Source: Salvia splendens (taxonomy: Eukaryota > Streptophyta > Magnoliopsida > Lamiales > Lamiaceae). From it: a stretch of 64,000 nt of DNA. The stretch is from NCBI RefSeq assembly GCF_004379255.2, contig NC_056034.1:2501-66500 (forward strand), read 5' to 3'. The notes beneath the pieces were generated by a model. The model worked only from the letters and a program-made list of their open reading frames with translations. It was not told the origin of the DNA and searched no databases. Made by a program: the position numbers and the translations under genes. Numbering within the stretch: position 1 is the stretch's first letter; every line of letters starts with the position of its first letter. Of the stretch, positions 1 through 12,200 are shown piece after piece.

Positions 1-370
1 CACTCTGCACTTAACGCACAAAATAAAGTTGCATAAAATCTCATGGCGCCCAAGGGGATGGAGAGAGTAAGAACACCCACAATGGTTGAAAGATCGTTTG
101 GACGATCCCTCGTCCGCGATCGTCTGCCCATTGCAGGTCGGCGGACAATGTCGCGGACGAGCGACATGACCAAAAGTTCGGTCGCGGATGATCCCTCGTC
201 CTCCATTGCAGGCCGACGGACGAGGACAGACGAGGAGGACGATGCACGCGTTTTCTCTTTTTTTTATTTTTTAAAATTTTTCAAACATTATATGTACTAC
301 CCTAATCCATTTTTTCTCCCACGATCACAATCAGTCCGCTCCTCTTCTCATCTTCTTTCTATCTTCAAAT

Positions 371-1290
371 ATGGATCCCAACAATTTTCCAAACCCATAT
401 AGTGCCAACGACGGTATGCCGATGTTCGGCAGTGATGGAAGCACCCGTTGGCCCGACCTCGAAAACTATAGGGTCGAGACTCCTAGATCTGTAGGGTCCA
501 CCTACGGTTCTGAGTCTGAGTTCGATCCGTTCTTTAACACCGACTCCTACCGAGTCGAGGAGATGGAGCCGAGCTGTGGGCAACCTTCCGCTCCGGTGCC
601 TATGGTGAAGAAGAAGAAGAAGAAGAAGACGGCCCGGAAGGATAAGGCACAAGCCCTCCAGAGGAGTACTTGAAGGTGGCTGAGTGTTGGATTGATATAT
701 CGGAGGATTCGATAAACGCCAACCACCAGATGACGGCCAGGATGTGGGATATCATTGAGGCTTGATACAACACGGAGAAGTCGGCGTGGGCGTACAAGCA
801 GAGCAAGGAGTATCTCTGCAAGTGGTGGGATCGATCAAGCTCCACGTCAACAACTTTAGGATATTTACACGAATGACAAGTCGAAGTTCGACAGAGGGAT
901 ACCGGTCGCGTCCTTAGCGCCGAAGCGGACGAAGAATGCTATCAGTAGCGGTTACACGAGCAGCGGCAGCCCGTCGCCTATGGATCTCAACGCTAAGCCA
1001 GAAGGGAGTTCTGGAACGCCAACATATACTTTTATGCGTCCTGTTGGCAACAAGACTGCCAAAGCCCAGGCCAGAGGGAAGTCGATGGCGTCTGCATCGG
1101 CTGAGCCGCCTGCGCCGTCTACTCAGCTCGTGGCCGCAGCGCTCCAGGAGTTTGGTGGCTTTTGCGAGAGTTACGAGTAGAGGTTGATACTTGATACGAC
1201 TACTTCCTATGACAATGCCACAGATCCGGATACCCGTCGGAGGTATGACATGATGATCAAAAATTTGAACAAGAAGTTAGATTTAGATGA
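371..1290 (+). pseudogene. Harbinger ORF1 (Myb/trihelix-like DNA-binding protein) remnant
   Basis: The open frame from 371 begins MDPNNFPNPY and is acidic, with a Lys-rich stretch (KKKKKKK) near residue 80. It stops at 673, but the similarity appears to continue in other frames (a YLKVAECWIDIS-like segment after 660, then WWDRS-like and MDLNAKPEG segments). This order of acidic N-terminus, Lys run and Myb-like region with conserved tryptophans resembles the accessory ORF1 of plant PIF/Harbinger elements, often mis-annotated as glutathione S-transferase T3-like. Several frame changes and stops make it non-functional. The family assignment is from memory of such proteins and is moderately sure. 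Confidence 0.6.
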
Positions 1291-1311
1291 CTAGTATAGG
1301 TTTTTTTAAAT

Positions 1312-1397
1312 TTAGTAATGTAGTTTTTTTTTAAATTAAATAATGTAGTTTTTTTTATAATTAAGTAATGTAGTTTTTTTTAATTAAGTAATGTAGT
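1312..1397. repeat. Short tandem repeat in element 1
   Basis: About three to four copies of a 25-30 bp unit containing TAATGTAGTTTTTTTT follow one another, with variable T-run length. They lie inside the Harbinger relic, downstream of the ORF1 remnant. Confidence 0.7.
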
Positions 1398-1430
1398 TGT
1401 TTGTTTAAATATGTTGTGTGTAATATAATA

Positions 1431-1652
1431 CTCCCTCTGTCCCCAAAGAATATGCACTTTGAGTTTGGCACGAGTTTTAATGCAAAATTGGTAAAGTAAG
1501 AGAGATATAGAGAGAAAAAGTAATTAAAGTATTGTTAGTGAAGAATAGGTCTCACCTCATTATAGAGAAAATAGTTTCAAAATTGGAAAGTGCATATTCT
1601 TGTCGGACGGACTAAAAAGGAAAGAGTGTATATTCTTGTGGGACGGAGTGAG
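1431..1652. mobile_element. Stowaway-type MITE
   Basis: The ends CTCCCTCTGTCCCC and GGGACGGAGTGAG are inverted relatives of the CTCCCTCCGTCCC terminus typical of plant Stowaway (Tc1/mariner) MITEs. They are flanked by TA on both sides (1429-1430 and 1653-1654). No coding capacity. It is nested inside Harbinger element 1. Confidence 0.75.
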
Positions 1653-1864
1653 TACTATATTTTGGTATTTTAGTAATTGAAAATAAAATTAAAAAAACAA
1701 TAAAATTAAAAATTAAATGGAAAATGGATTTTAATTGATAAGGCGAACACTAGTCCGAAGCCACTCCAGGAGGAAGGGTCGGACTAAGAAATGCTGATGT
1801 GGCGACCACTAGTCCGTCCGTCCACTAGGGCGGACTAGTGGTCCGACCACTGTGGATGCTCTGA

Positions 1865-2932
1865 GAGAAATGATTAGAGAATAAAGTAAGGGGATAATTA
1901 TTTTTTGACAAAAATAAAAATGACTTAATTATGTTAGAACTTCCTAAAATAAAAATAAATAAAAATAAAAAAGAGATATTGGCCTCTAACATCATGGAAC
2001 TTTCAAAAAGTTGGGTTTTTCCCATGAACTTCCAAATTGGCAAATAATATCATGAACTTTATCTGAGTTTATTATTTTCCACCGGCGAAAAAATTTCGAC
2101 AATAATCATGGATTTAAGATCAATTTTGGTGGGTGTGATTCAAGAAAAACTATCTTCAAAGATTGAAAACTTGAAGCTCTCGAAGTTATTGTCGATAAAT
2201 TACGTAAAAAAATTTGCATTATGATATTATTTGCCGAAATTATTTCGCCGGTGAAAAGTAACAATACAATAGAATATAGAGTAGTAATTAAGACATTAGC
2301 ATTTAGCGACAAATAATGTCACATTTTTAGTACTCCATTTGTTTGTGTTTGAGATGAGTTGAGAAACCAGTTCTGTGCATATCATTCTCGCCAAATACAG
2401 ATCTTCTGTGGGGCCTCAACTGCCACTGCCTCTCAATAATACATTATCGTTTCCTCGCCTCCTACTTTCATCATTGCAACATATAATCATTGACAGTTAA
2501 ACAATGCACAATATAAGTATATAACTATCATCAATATCTGCCCATTATGCATCAATCTCATTGTCAGCACCAAATAATATTTTTCTGTGCCACAGAAAAG
2601 AAAAGCACCTACCTTTGATCTACAATGTCACAAAATTGTTGGCTCTTACTGTTTCACCTTTGATCTACAATGTCACAAAATTGCTATACACTAACTCAAG
2701 AATTTTGTATTCACCTTCCTGACGATATACTAACATGGTAGAATACCATTTAACACATAAGTCCTTCAGAGCTACAAATCCTTTGTAAACTCCGTACAAA
2801 CTAAACAAAACTCCCATCCATGAATCTGTTCATAGCAAGAAAAAAAATCAATTGTTGATAGTAATAACTCTAAGGATGCACTCTTTAGTTGAAATACCTA
2901 TACAACTTTTCGACTCATTCTAAACTATACTA
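1865..2932. other. Intergenic DNA, no gene seen
   Basis: AT-rich DNA between Harbinger element 1 and the MITE downstream of the helicase gene. Short open frames lack codon structure, splice context or recognisable protein similarity. A near-duplicate phrase (CACCTTTGATCTACAATGTC) occurs twice near 2610 and 2656. Confidence 0.5.
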
Positions 2933-3165
2933 CTCCCTCCGTCCCAGATAATTCGTCTCACTTTGACCGGGCACGGGTTTTAAGAAATGTAATGAAAAGT
3001 GAGTTGAAAAAGTTAGTGGAGTATTAGTTTTATAATAAAATGTGAATAGGAATGAGTTAGTGGAATATGAGGTCCACTACCAAAAAGGGTAAAAAGTGAA
3101 ATGGGACAAATTATGTGAGACGGACCGAAATGGAAAAATAGGACAAATTATCTGGGACGAGGGAG
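2933..3165. mobile_element. Stowaway-type MITE
   Basis: The inverted ends CTCCCTCCGTCCCAGATAAT and ATTATCTGGGACGAGGGAG are well conserved and flanked by TA (2931-2932, 3166-3167). It lies about 130 bp beyond the stop codon of the Sen1-like gene, so it may fall in or near its 3' UTR. Confidence 0.85.
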
Positions 3166-3298
3166 TAATACTTCTCAGAATAATCATGTATCTTAAGTAG
3201 GGTATACTTTGTAAGAAAGTGCATCAAATCAAACCACAAGTAGAACCTATGTTATTATAGACGTTAACTTCTTACGGAAAACTTAGAAACAGCAATAC

Positions 3299-6200
3299 CT
3301 AACCATGTCTTCGTTTATGAGTTTTGATGGTACTTGTCGAAGGGGCCCTCTTCATGGATGGTTTCATCACTGAATCTGACTTCTTCGAAGATATAAGAGC
3401 TGAAGACAGGAGGGCATCAACAGCTTCGCGCTGTTGTTTCCTTTTCTTTAATGTATCACTGAGTGTTTCAGCATGATTAGAAGCTTGCACTTCACCCTTC
3501 CCCTTGACTGTTCTCTCAGAAGATGATGTACCAACTTTCGCGTCTGGTGGCTTATCGTGCTTGATAGTTTTTGAATGCACTTCATCAGCAACTGGTCTCA
3601 TATGTTTTTTACTTCTACTAGCCTCCTCTCCAGTATTAGTTGAATGTGTCCTAACACTGTTATTATTGCTTTCCTTTGTAGCATCAGCTCTTACCCCCTT
3701 AATTTGCTTATTATTATCTCTGAATCTGGGGCTTATATCAGTCTTCTCTTTATTTTCTTGCAATTCCAACGTTGCACCTTTAAATACTTTGTAGTCATTG
3801 TTTGGAATTTTATCAGATGGCATCTCCTTGGGATCCAAAAGCTTTGTTCCCCTTCTATCTCTGCTCCTTTTGACATATATTGCAGCATCCTTCCCCAAAC
3901 AAGGAAGTTCTTGACCATCACTTTCTGGTGCAGTATCAACGCATTTTCTCTTTCTTTCAGTAGTATATTTTACAGTTTTCTGCAAATTAACATGCCCCCT
4001 TGCAGATTTGAGCCACTCATCTTCCTCGAACTGCCTAGTGAAAGACTTCACTGCACTTATTCTAATTTCTGAACTGAACTTGGGTATCGAACTGTATGGC
4101 TTTCTAGCAGATACAATCAAATTTCTTTGTTTTGCATCTTCTAAAAGAGCTGCCCACGTCTGGTTCGTCCGTAATGTTCTTGCATTACCAAAAACCCAAA
4201 GAGAGAATTTAGCCCTAGTCAAAGCTACATTCATCCGTCTAACATCAGCGACAAATCCAATATTACTACAGCTGCCTCTAGGTGTTTCATCGCAGGATCC
4301 AGATGCTCTAACAGTAGAAAGTAGCAGGATATCAACTTCTCGCCCTTGAAAACCATCAACTGTATTAAATTCCATATCAGAGGTAATAGAAGATCCAAAG
4401 GCACTGGTGAACCGTGTACGTAAAAGTGACAACTGGCGCTTGTAAGGTGTTATAATGCCAATTCTTCCACCCCAGAATTCAGATGGATAACTGTCAAAAT
4501 AACAATGTCTTGGTCATACCAGTCACTGAAAATTGAGAATCCAAGAGCTGAAAGATTGAATACCTTTTTCTAAGAAATCGCAACACTTCAACAGCAGCAT
4601 CAGCCTCAGACTCATTGTACAGGGAGAGTGATGCAGAGTTCTTACCACGGAGCTCCAGACCATCAATGATGTCAAAAAATACATATGGCCCAAGGCACCC
4701 AGTCTCATGGAATGATGCAGCTCTGCCAGACATCTTATCTCCATTCTGCAATTTCCCCTCATAGAAATGCAAAGAAGGAAACTGACAAATCTCTGGATGC
4801 ATCCTATACTGGTAATTTTATAAATACTGTCACTGTTAGTATACAGCTAGCAGCAAAAGGACAAAACAGAAAGAAAAAGAAAGGAATATTATACTATTAA
4901 GCATAGAGGTACTGTAAGATGAAAAATGGAGAAATATTTTCAACATCATTGCAAGATGGTCCTTAGACTACTATTAAGCATGGAGGTAAAGTAACAGCAA
5001 TAACTATTTGTCAAGCTGAGTCGCAAAGCTACAATATGAACACTAATTTGTCAGCAGAAGAGACTAAAATAAATAATTGACTGCTTTAAAATCTGATTTT
5101 CGGCAGCGTGAAATTCATTCTTAAATAGTGGACCTCGCCAGTTTGATAAAAACAAATAATATTACAGCCACTCCTGATTATAGTACAAGAAAGGTATATT
5201 CATAGGCTTTTATGCAGCTTATTGGTCTCCTGGAGTTAAAAATGGAAAGTCAGGGAGACAATTCACATTGACAGTATAATCCAGATATTCGGACTACCTG
5301 TTGGGTGAGCATGATTACAGGATGACCTGCCCTCTGCAGTCTTTCAAACATGCTGCACTGGAACATGTATTTGCTAGCAACATTAGATAAAACTGTGGCA
5401 GAAAGCTGCTTTGGATCACCAACCTATCCAAAAGAAGCGAAATAGACTTCAATGATGCTTAGTGTTATCAAAAAGACAAATTAATTAATGCTCAATCATG
5501 TACCATGATACATTTGGTTCCCTTCGATTTTAAGAGCTGAAGTGGAATCAATGTGGCAGGTTCCAAGGCCTTAAGGAAAGCATAAGAAAAAAAGACAGTT
5601 GAAATTCAGAATAGAAAAAATGTACAAGGATAAATGAACATAGAGCAAATTACAGAGATAAGACAAGACAAGAAAGGGAAAAGTAAGTACTTGAGCAGCT
5701 TCATCAATCACAACAGCATCAAATAGAGTGGTTTCAGATGCATTGATGAATTTATGGCTTGATGTAGATTCAGAGCACACCCCGTATAGATCTCCACCGC
5801 AGCCACTTAGTGTGGTCACCACAACTTCAGCCTCCTTCAATATAGCATTCCGAAATTTATGTCTTAGGGCTCTCATTTCTTCGCTGGCCTTCCTCTCTTT
5901 CGCCTGGGCACTGGCAAGTTCTGTATACATGGCTTTCTTTTTTTCGTATAACTGCCTTAGCTTTCCTTTCAATTCGGCATGAGAAAATATCTTGCCATCT
6001 TCAAGATCTCCTTCCATGAAATTTTTAACTTCAGAATTTTCTTCCTGCCAGCTAGCCCGCTTGGCTTCATAGTGTCTTATCTGTTCCACTAACTTTTCTA
6101 AATTAGTACGCAGTATAGTTAAAGAATCTGCAAAAGTCCCACTATTTTCATCATGTGCATTTCTCTTTTCTTCGCCTAAACGATTTTCAACCAGTGTATC

Positions 6201-9200
6201 GATGAAGAAGGGAAGAGAATTTGGATGGACTGTCTTTGCATTACCAACCCTCACAATATATGGCCTGTACCTCTGTCCATCACAACCATAAAGACCTTCA
6301 TTGTATATCCTTGCAACTAGCTCATCAACTGCAGCATTAGATTGAGCACAAATGAGAATTCGGCCTCTAATGCCATTTCCTGTAGTTCTGTTATTCTTTT
6401 CAACATCCACATTTAATTGTTTAGCCAATGCTGCATCCTGCCAGGCTCTCGCAACTGCAGCAGACTGACTGATCCTTTGACTCGTGCTAGAGCTACTACA
6501 TGCTGATCCACCATTTCTTAATCTTTTGGAATCATTTATTTGAGAGACAGCAAGCAGACTGCTAACAATGGCCAGAATTGTTCGGGTCTTTCCAGTTCCT
6601 GTGCAGAAGTAGAAGAAAGAATATAAATGAAGGGTAACCCATAATTATCTATAAAAAAAAGCACATATATACAATAATGAATAACCACACACCTGGAGGT
6701 CCCTGTATGAGAGTCAACTCAAAGTCCTTTTTCAAGTCAAACAGTCCAGTTACAAGACTGATAGCCTGCAGCTGACTGTCATTATATGATGATTTAAGAA
6801 TCTGCTGCAGAGGTTGAGGGAGTTTACTCATACTTTGAGTTTCCGCTTCATATTGACTAGAACGACAATTGACCGGGTTCAAGATTATTGGAAGTAAAGG
6901 AATTTCCCTTATTGATGACAATGCCTGGAATTCTCGAAGTTGAGGGGTAATGGACATGATACGACTAACATACCACTTGCTTCTCTCCGTAAGAAGCTTT
7001 CTAGCTCGCTCGAGCCGAGGACATGCTTGAAGATACAGTCTAATAGCTAAGATATTTGACCTTCTTTTATTGTCTTTCTCGCGTCTTTCAACCTAAGACC
7101 AAGCATAGCATAAGCAAGATACATATAATACTCAATTTCAAGCAAATTTGTCAAGCTCACAGTTAACCTACCCATAGACAAGCATAGAAAAGAATAAGTA
7201 CCAACACTACTATATAACAGCAGGCTCTTAAGAATAAAATGACAGGATTGTTTGGATAATAATTAATATAACTACAAACACATCATTGCTTTATAACAAG
7301 AAAGCACTTGATAACATTCTGTTATATCTCGCGTATATTAGGCAACAACTAAGGTTGTAGAAATCATCTGAAGCAAAGGTTATCCACATTTATTTCAAGT
7401 ATGGTATACCTTTCCAACAGTGTGTATATCACTGGTAGAGTTCTGCAGAGGTTGTCTAGTAAGTAAAATGAGATCATTTTCCGACAGGCTTCTAGATCCG
7501 GGGGAATTATCTTCATCTTGTACAAAGCGAACGACATGGAAATCATCTATTCTCTCAACAGACAGTACAGATAAACTTCCACAGCACAGTTCCTCAGAAG
7601 AAGTCATCTCCTGGTAGGAATTCTGTAGTTGCGCCTTGAATTCTTCCAGAACCAAGGGCCGGAAAATTTCAAAATATCCATCAGATGATTCGAAACAAAC
7701 AGGAACTTGCTTTAGTTTGCCTAATCTTTGAGAGTTTTTCTCAGTTCCAGAAGCTAAACCAACAGCAACAAAGAAATCCAACTCTAAGATGGGTTTGTAC
7801 CAGTCATCAAGTCGGGGGGGCTGAAATCTTTTCACTCCACCACCCAGCCTCATAGAGCCCGGCCTGCTCTTTTGAGGCACAGAAAGCTGGATAACTTGCC
7901 GTTTATGACCGGAAATGATTGGCTTCATATTTAAGGGCTGTTGACGTTTTGGTGGTTTGAAAAATGAGAACTTCCATGCATCATCATCTGCATCACCTAC
8001 TACTTTTATGATTCCATCACTAGCTTTTGGAGCTTTATTACTCTCCTGATTTTTCCTTGCAGAAGCGATGCTTAAATCATTAAAGGTCTTGTTACTTGAA
8101 GATACTGGAGATGTTGATGAGTCCCTTTCTCTGGATTTCACAACTCCATCTGGTACTTTCATCAAACTTGAATTGTTCCTTGGTGGGAAATGATTGGGTA
8201 CACCTTCTCTTGCTTCAATGTTATTCTGCTTACTCTCTGATGGCTCAGCTGGAACAGGGGATTGAGATGTTTGTACGCTTCCAGTAATATCCAAATTCAT
8301 TTCCTGAACAAGATCAGTAGAATAAGAACCTATCTGAGAATCAGCCTCTGAGGAGACCACCAGACCACCAGGGCAGTCAACATCTTTCTCTTTCAAGTCA
8401 GCTTTCGACTCTTCTCCAGCTGTGCTTGTACCAGCATGATCATCATGATATGTAGTTTTAGTCAGCCAACTATAAGAAAACCCCACATGGGCAGAAGCAT
8501 CAGATTCCTTCTCAACATCAGAAAGAATTATAACATTGCCTCTCTCCAAGTCAGCTATCGACTCGTCTCCAGCTGTGCTTGTACCAACATGATCATCATA
8601 ATATGTAGTATTAGTCAGCCAACTATTAGAAACCCCCAGGTGGGAAGAAACATCAGATTCCTTCTCATCATCTGAAAGAATTATAACACCGCCTCTATCC
8701 AAGTTGACCAATGGCTCAGAATCTAAGATATCAACTTCAGCTTCATCGACTAATATTGTCTCTTTTGATGGTGCAAATTGTGACCGGCTAACAGTTTTAT
8801 TCAATGCAGAGCACTGTTCTTTTAATGAAACAGAAAGACGCGCTACATGCTTGCTCACTTCATCATTTGAAACTTTTTCTGCACCCAAAACAAAGATGCC
8901 ATCGAATGCATAGTGATTTCAAACTGAAATCAACAAAAAGCATAATAATATCAAACTGAAAAACTCACCACATGAAATAAGTTTCTCAATATCACTAATT
9001 GCTGAAGCAGATTTATCACTGCAAACCATTCTGATTTGACCAAGCATATAAGATAATGTTTGTTTCCAATATCTAACCACAACAGCAAGTGATGATTTCC
9101 CCCAATCAGCCAGATCATGAAGCCACTTCATGCTATCAAAACTGTCCAACACTATGCCAGAATTCTTGGGATGTCTTTCAAAAAGCACAGGGATGACTTC

Positions 9201-12200
9201 AAGAATGCGGATACAAGTCATCTGAAACAAGATACGGAGAATAACTTGAGTATGATTTTACTTATAGCGGATATTTACAGTCTTTAAGAATAGAAATACG
9301 AGTCAACAGGAACAAGAAACTCAGGTGTATTTAGGTACTATAATGCAGCAGAAATTCACAGAGAAACCTGTTCACAAGTTTAGTTGATTAAGGTTCCAGA
9401 AACAAGTCAATGGAAAATCTCAAATAAAAGTAATTATTCATGATAATAGACTACATAAGGTTTTCCTTGACTCAAACTATGTACACCGTTTCATAGCTGA
9501 TACATGCATCTCATGGAAATATTCAATTTCTTCAAAGGCATGACAAAAGCTCAAAATATCAATGAATATGCTTGCTAAAATAATTAGATACAAGGGAAAT
9601 GCTTGAACTAAAGAAATGAATCAGGTATCTTCCAATAATAGCTAGTAATATGAGAACCTGAGATAATGTGTAATCGGTGAATGCCTTGCCTCCATCTAAG
9701 CATTTCAGTATTGAAGGCCAGGCTGCCTGTGACAGTAAGCAGCTAAACTTGTTCCACCATGCGGAGCTAACAATTGATGAATATCCACCACCATCAGAGT
9801 GTGAAGATTCAAATACAGGTTGCTTTAGAAATCCACCTTGAGAAGAAAACTGTGAAGTGTCGGCAACATCTGACGTATTTTGAGATTGGGTTTGAGCAGA
9901 TGGATTTCCTTCTTTGAGCAATTTGCATAAGATGAAGAACAGGTGATGTAAAGTCGAAAAGTTAGACAAAACAGAATCCAACTGAACCTGAAAAGTATTT
10001 GGTAAAACTACATCAGCACACCATAATATGTGAATTTGTATTGGTTTCAAAACTTCAGAAGTTGTATCTAGACTAGAGCAGCAATTGGATGAAATTCATT
10101 CAAATATCTCTCCAATTAAGTAAAGGACAAGTATTCATAAACAGGTGAGTCAATTATTAACACTAGAATAAGAAATAATGAGCTTGGGTTCATGCCATCA
10201 AGGACCTTTCTTGTGTTGTGTTTATGACTATGTCTTATATTTACATCGTTATCATATAGACACGAAATAAAATGTGTTTAAATAATTTCAATCTATAATC
10301 AGAAATAATGTGGAAACCAACGGTTTTGTGTGAATAAGAATTTGTTCTCTTCATAAAGACGTCTTTTAGCAACTATTCAACTGCAACATTTGGAAAAAGC
10401 TATCCCACTCAAGCAACCTCTATTGGATGACAAGTCATTACTCCAGTGCACTTTATCATTTGCAAGCAAAGTCGATACCAATATGGAAAGAAAGACACAT
10501 GTGGGAATATATCATTACCAATTTCAGAGCATGTCTCAGTCCCAGAAGGATGGATAACAAGGGGGGTGGTGTGGAGCAAAGAAACTGCAGACCACAAGTA
10601 AGGCCCCGCACATTTGAAACTTGTTCCAGAATCAGCCTACCCACTTGCCTGGCATTCTACAACAATGACATAAATTTGCTCACAACTTTAGGTAAAAATC
10701 ATCAATTTAATATCAAAAGCAAAAGTAATATCATCATTCATCAATCATATTACATCATTAGGATCCAGAAGTAAGAGAATCAAACTGCTGCTCATCATTG
10801 GCTCCCAGATCCATTGTTTTCTAAGTTCTGCTTGTTCCATTCTAATGGTATAATGTCTAGTTAACCTGCATTGTTTCTCCATTGGGTAATCTTTAGAACT
10901 TCATCACATAGAGCAAGAAAAACCCCACATGCACAAGTTGTATAACATGATCTCTAATAAGAACATCTGATATAAGCCACTAACCTCTTGAAAGTCCTAA
11001 CTAAAGGGCGGCACATTGTTGAAGTCCTAATAGAGTTTCTAGACTCTGTTCCATCCCCACCATCATCAGAACCTGATGGGACCTTCCACCCCAAAAGATA
11101 AGATATTTCTGGCGCACGTGTGACCAACCAATTCCGTATAGAAAGAGACATTTCTGTGCTATCTTCAGTCTCTATCAGTGAAAACTGAGATAATGCCCAA
11201 ATAACAGCCTTGGAAAAGGATATCGGGAGGGCCAATGGATCGATTTCAACTAACACATTAAACCATAGCATGGGTACACACATCCAGCTCCCATCTACCT
11301 GTGAGACAACTTTATGCTGCAAAGTGAACTCTTTCCAACAACTAGTATTCTTCTCTTCCACATGGAGACCAAACAGAATCTCTTCTTCGTCATCTGCATC
11401 ACCAGAATTAGTAGTCCCGATGGGTTTATCACTGGGATGCAACTTCCCATTTAATATTACAGAGATCAATGCAGATGCATCCGACACTACAATAGTTTGA
11501 ATTAGATCAATTGCAGGTTGCCGAAGAGGACTGTGAAGAGATGTATCCTTCAGAGAGGAAACAAGAGAAGGGCCCCTATGAATTAACATAAAGGAGAAGA
11601 AGGAAACTTAATACCAAGAAAAGTCACTGTATAAATGTATGTTTAAAAGTGTCCAAATCATGACAAAGTTAAATTATTTCTCTATGTATCTATAATAAAG
11701 CACCCAGACATGTTCCATAGAGATGTACCACATGTGCGCGCATTCAGAAGGTGGACAAGGAGGATCCATCCTGTAACCACGGAGAATAATGAGAAAAGCA
11801 ATCTGCATAAACAAGAGAAGGGGAAAAGCTTGAGAGAGATATTACAGGAACCAAAAAAGAGCATGTTATATGACAGATGTCATGGAAGATAGAAAGCAAC
11901 CTGACTAGCCTTTTTCCGCATCAGTATGCTAAAATTACTGCTCACAGGCACTTGATGTAGGAGAAAGTAAAGAAAATGCCTTCTCTGTTTTTCATGTTCT
12001 CCATCTTGCAGAGCTTCAAGAGACTGGAGGAATGATATAAATATTATAGGGAATAAATCATCCCTCCAACAGTGTGTTCAAAACAAAGAAAGAAAAAGAG
12101 AGAGAGAGAGACTCAAGCAAACATGAAGAACCACAAACATGCCTGCAAGAAAGGTTCGAAAAGATCAAAAATTTCTTTGTGGCTTTTCTCATTTCTGGTA

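Larger units (their letters stand above)
71..1861 (+). mobile_element. Decayed PIF/Harbinger DNA transposon (element 1)
   Basis: The left end GAACACCCACAATGGT matches the inverted right end GAGCATCCACAGTGGT at 13 of 16 positions. The flanks are TAA (68-70) and TGA (1862-1864), consistent with a mutated 3-bp TAA target duplication of the Harbinger superfamily. The interior holds an ORF1-type remnant (371-1290), a short T-rich tandem repeat (about 1312-1397) and a Stowaway MITE (1431-1652). There is no transposase ORF, so the copy is non-autonomous. Confidence 0.75.
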
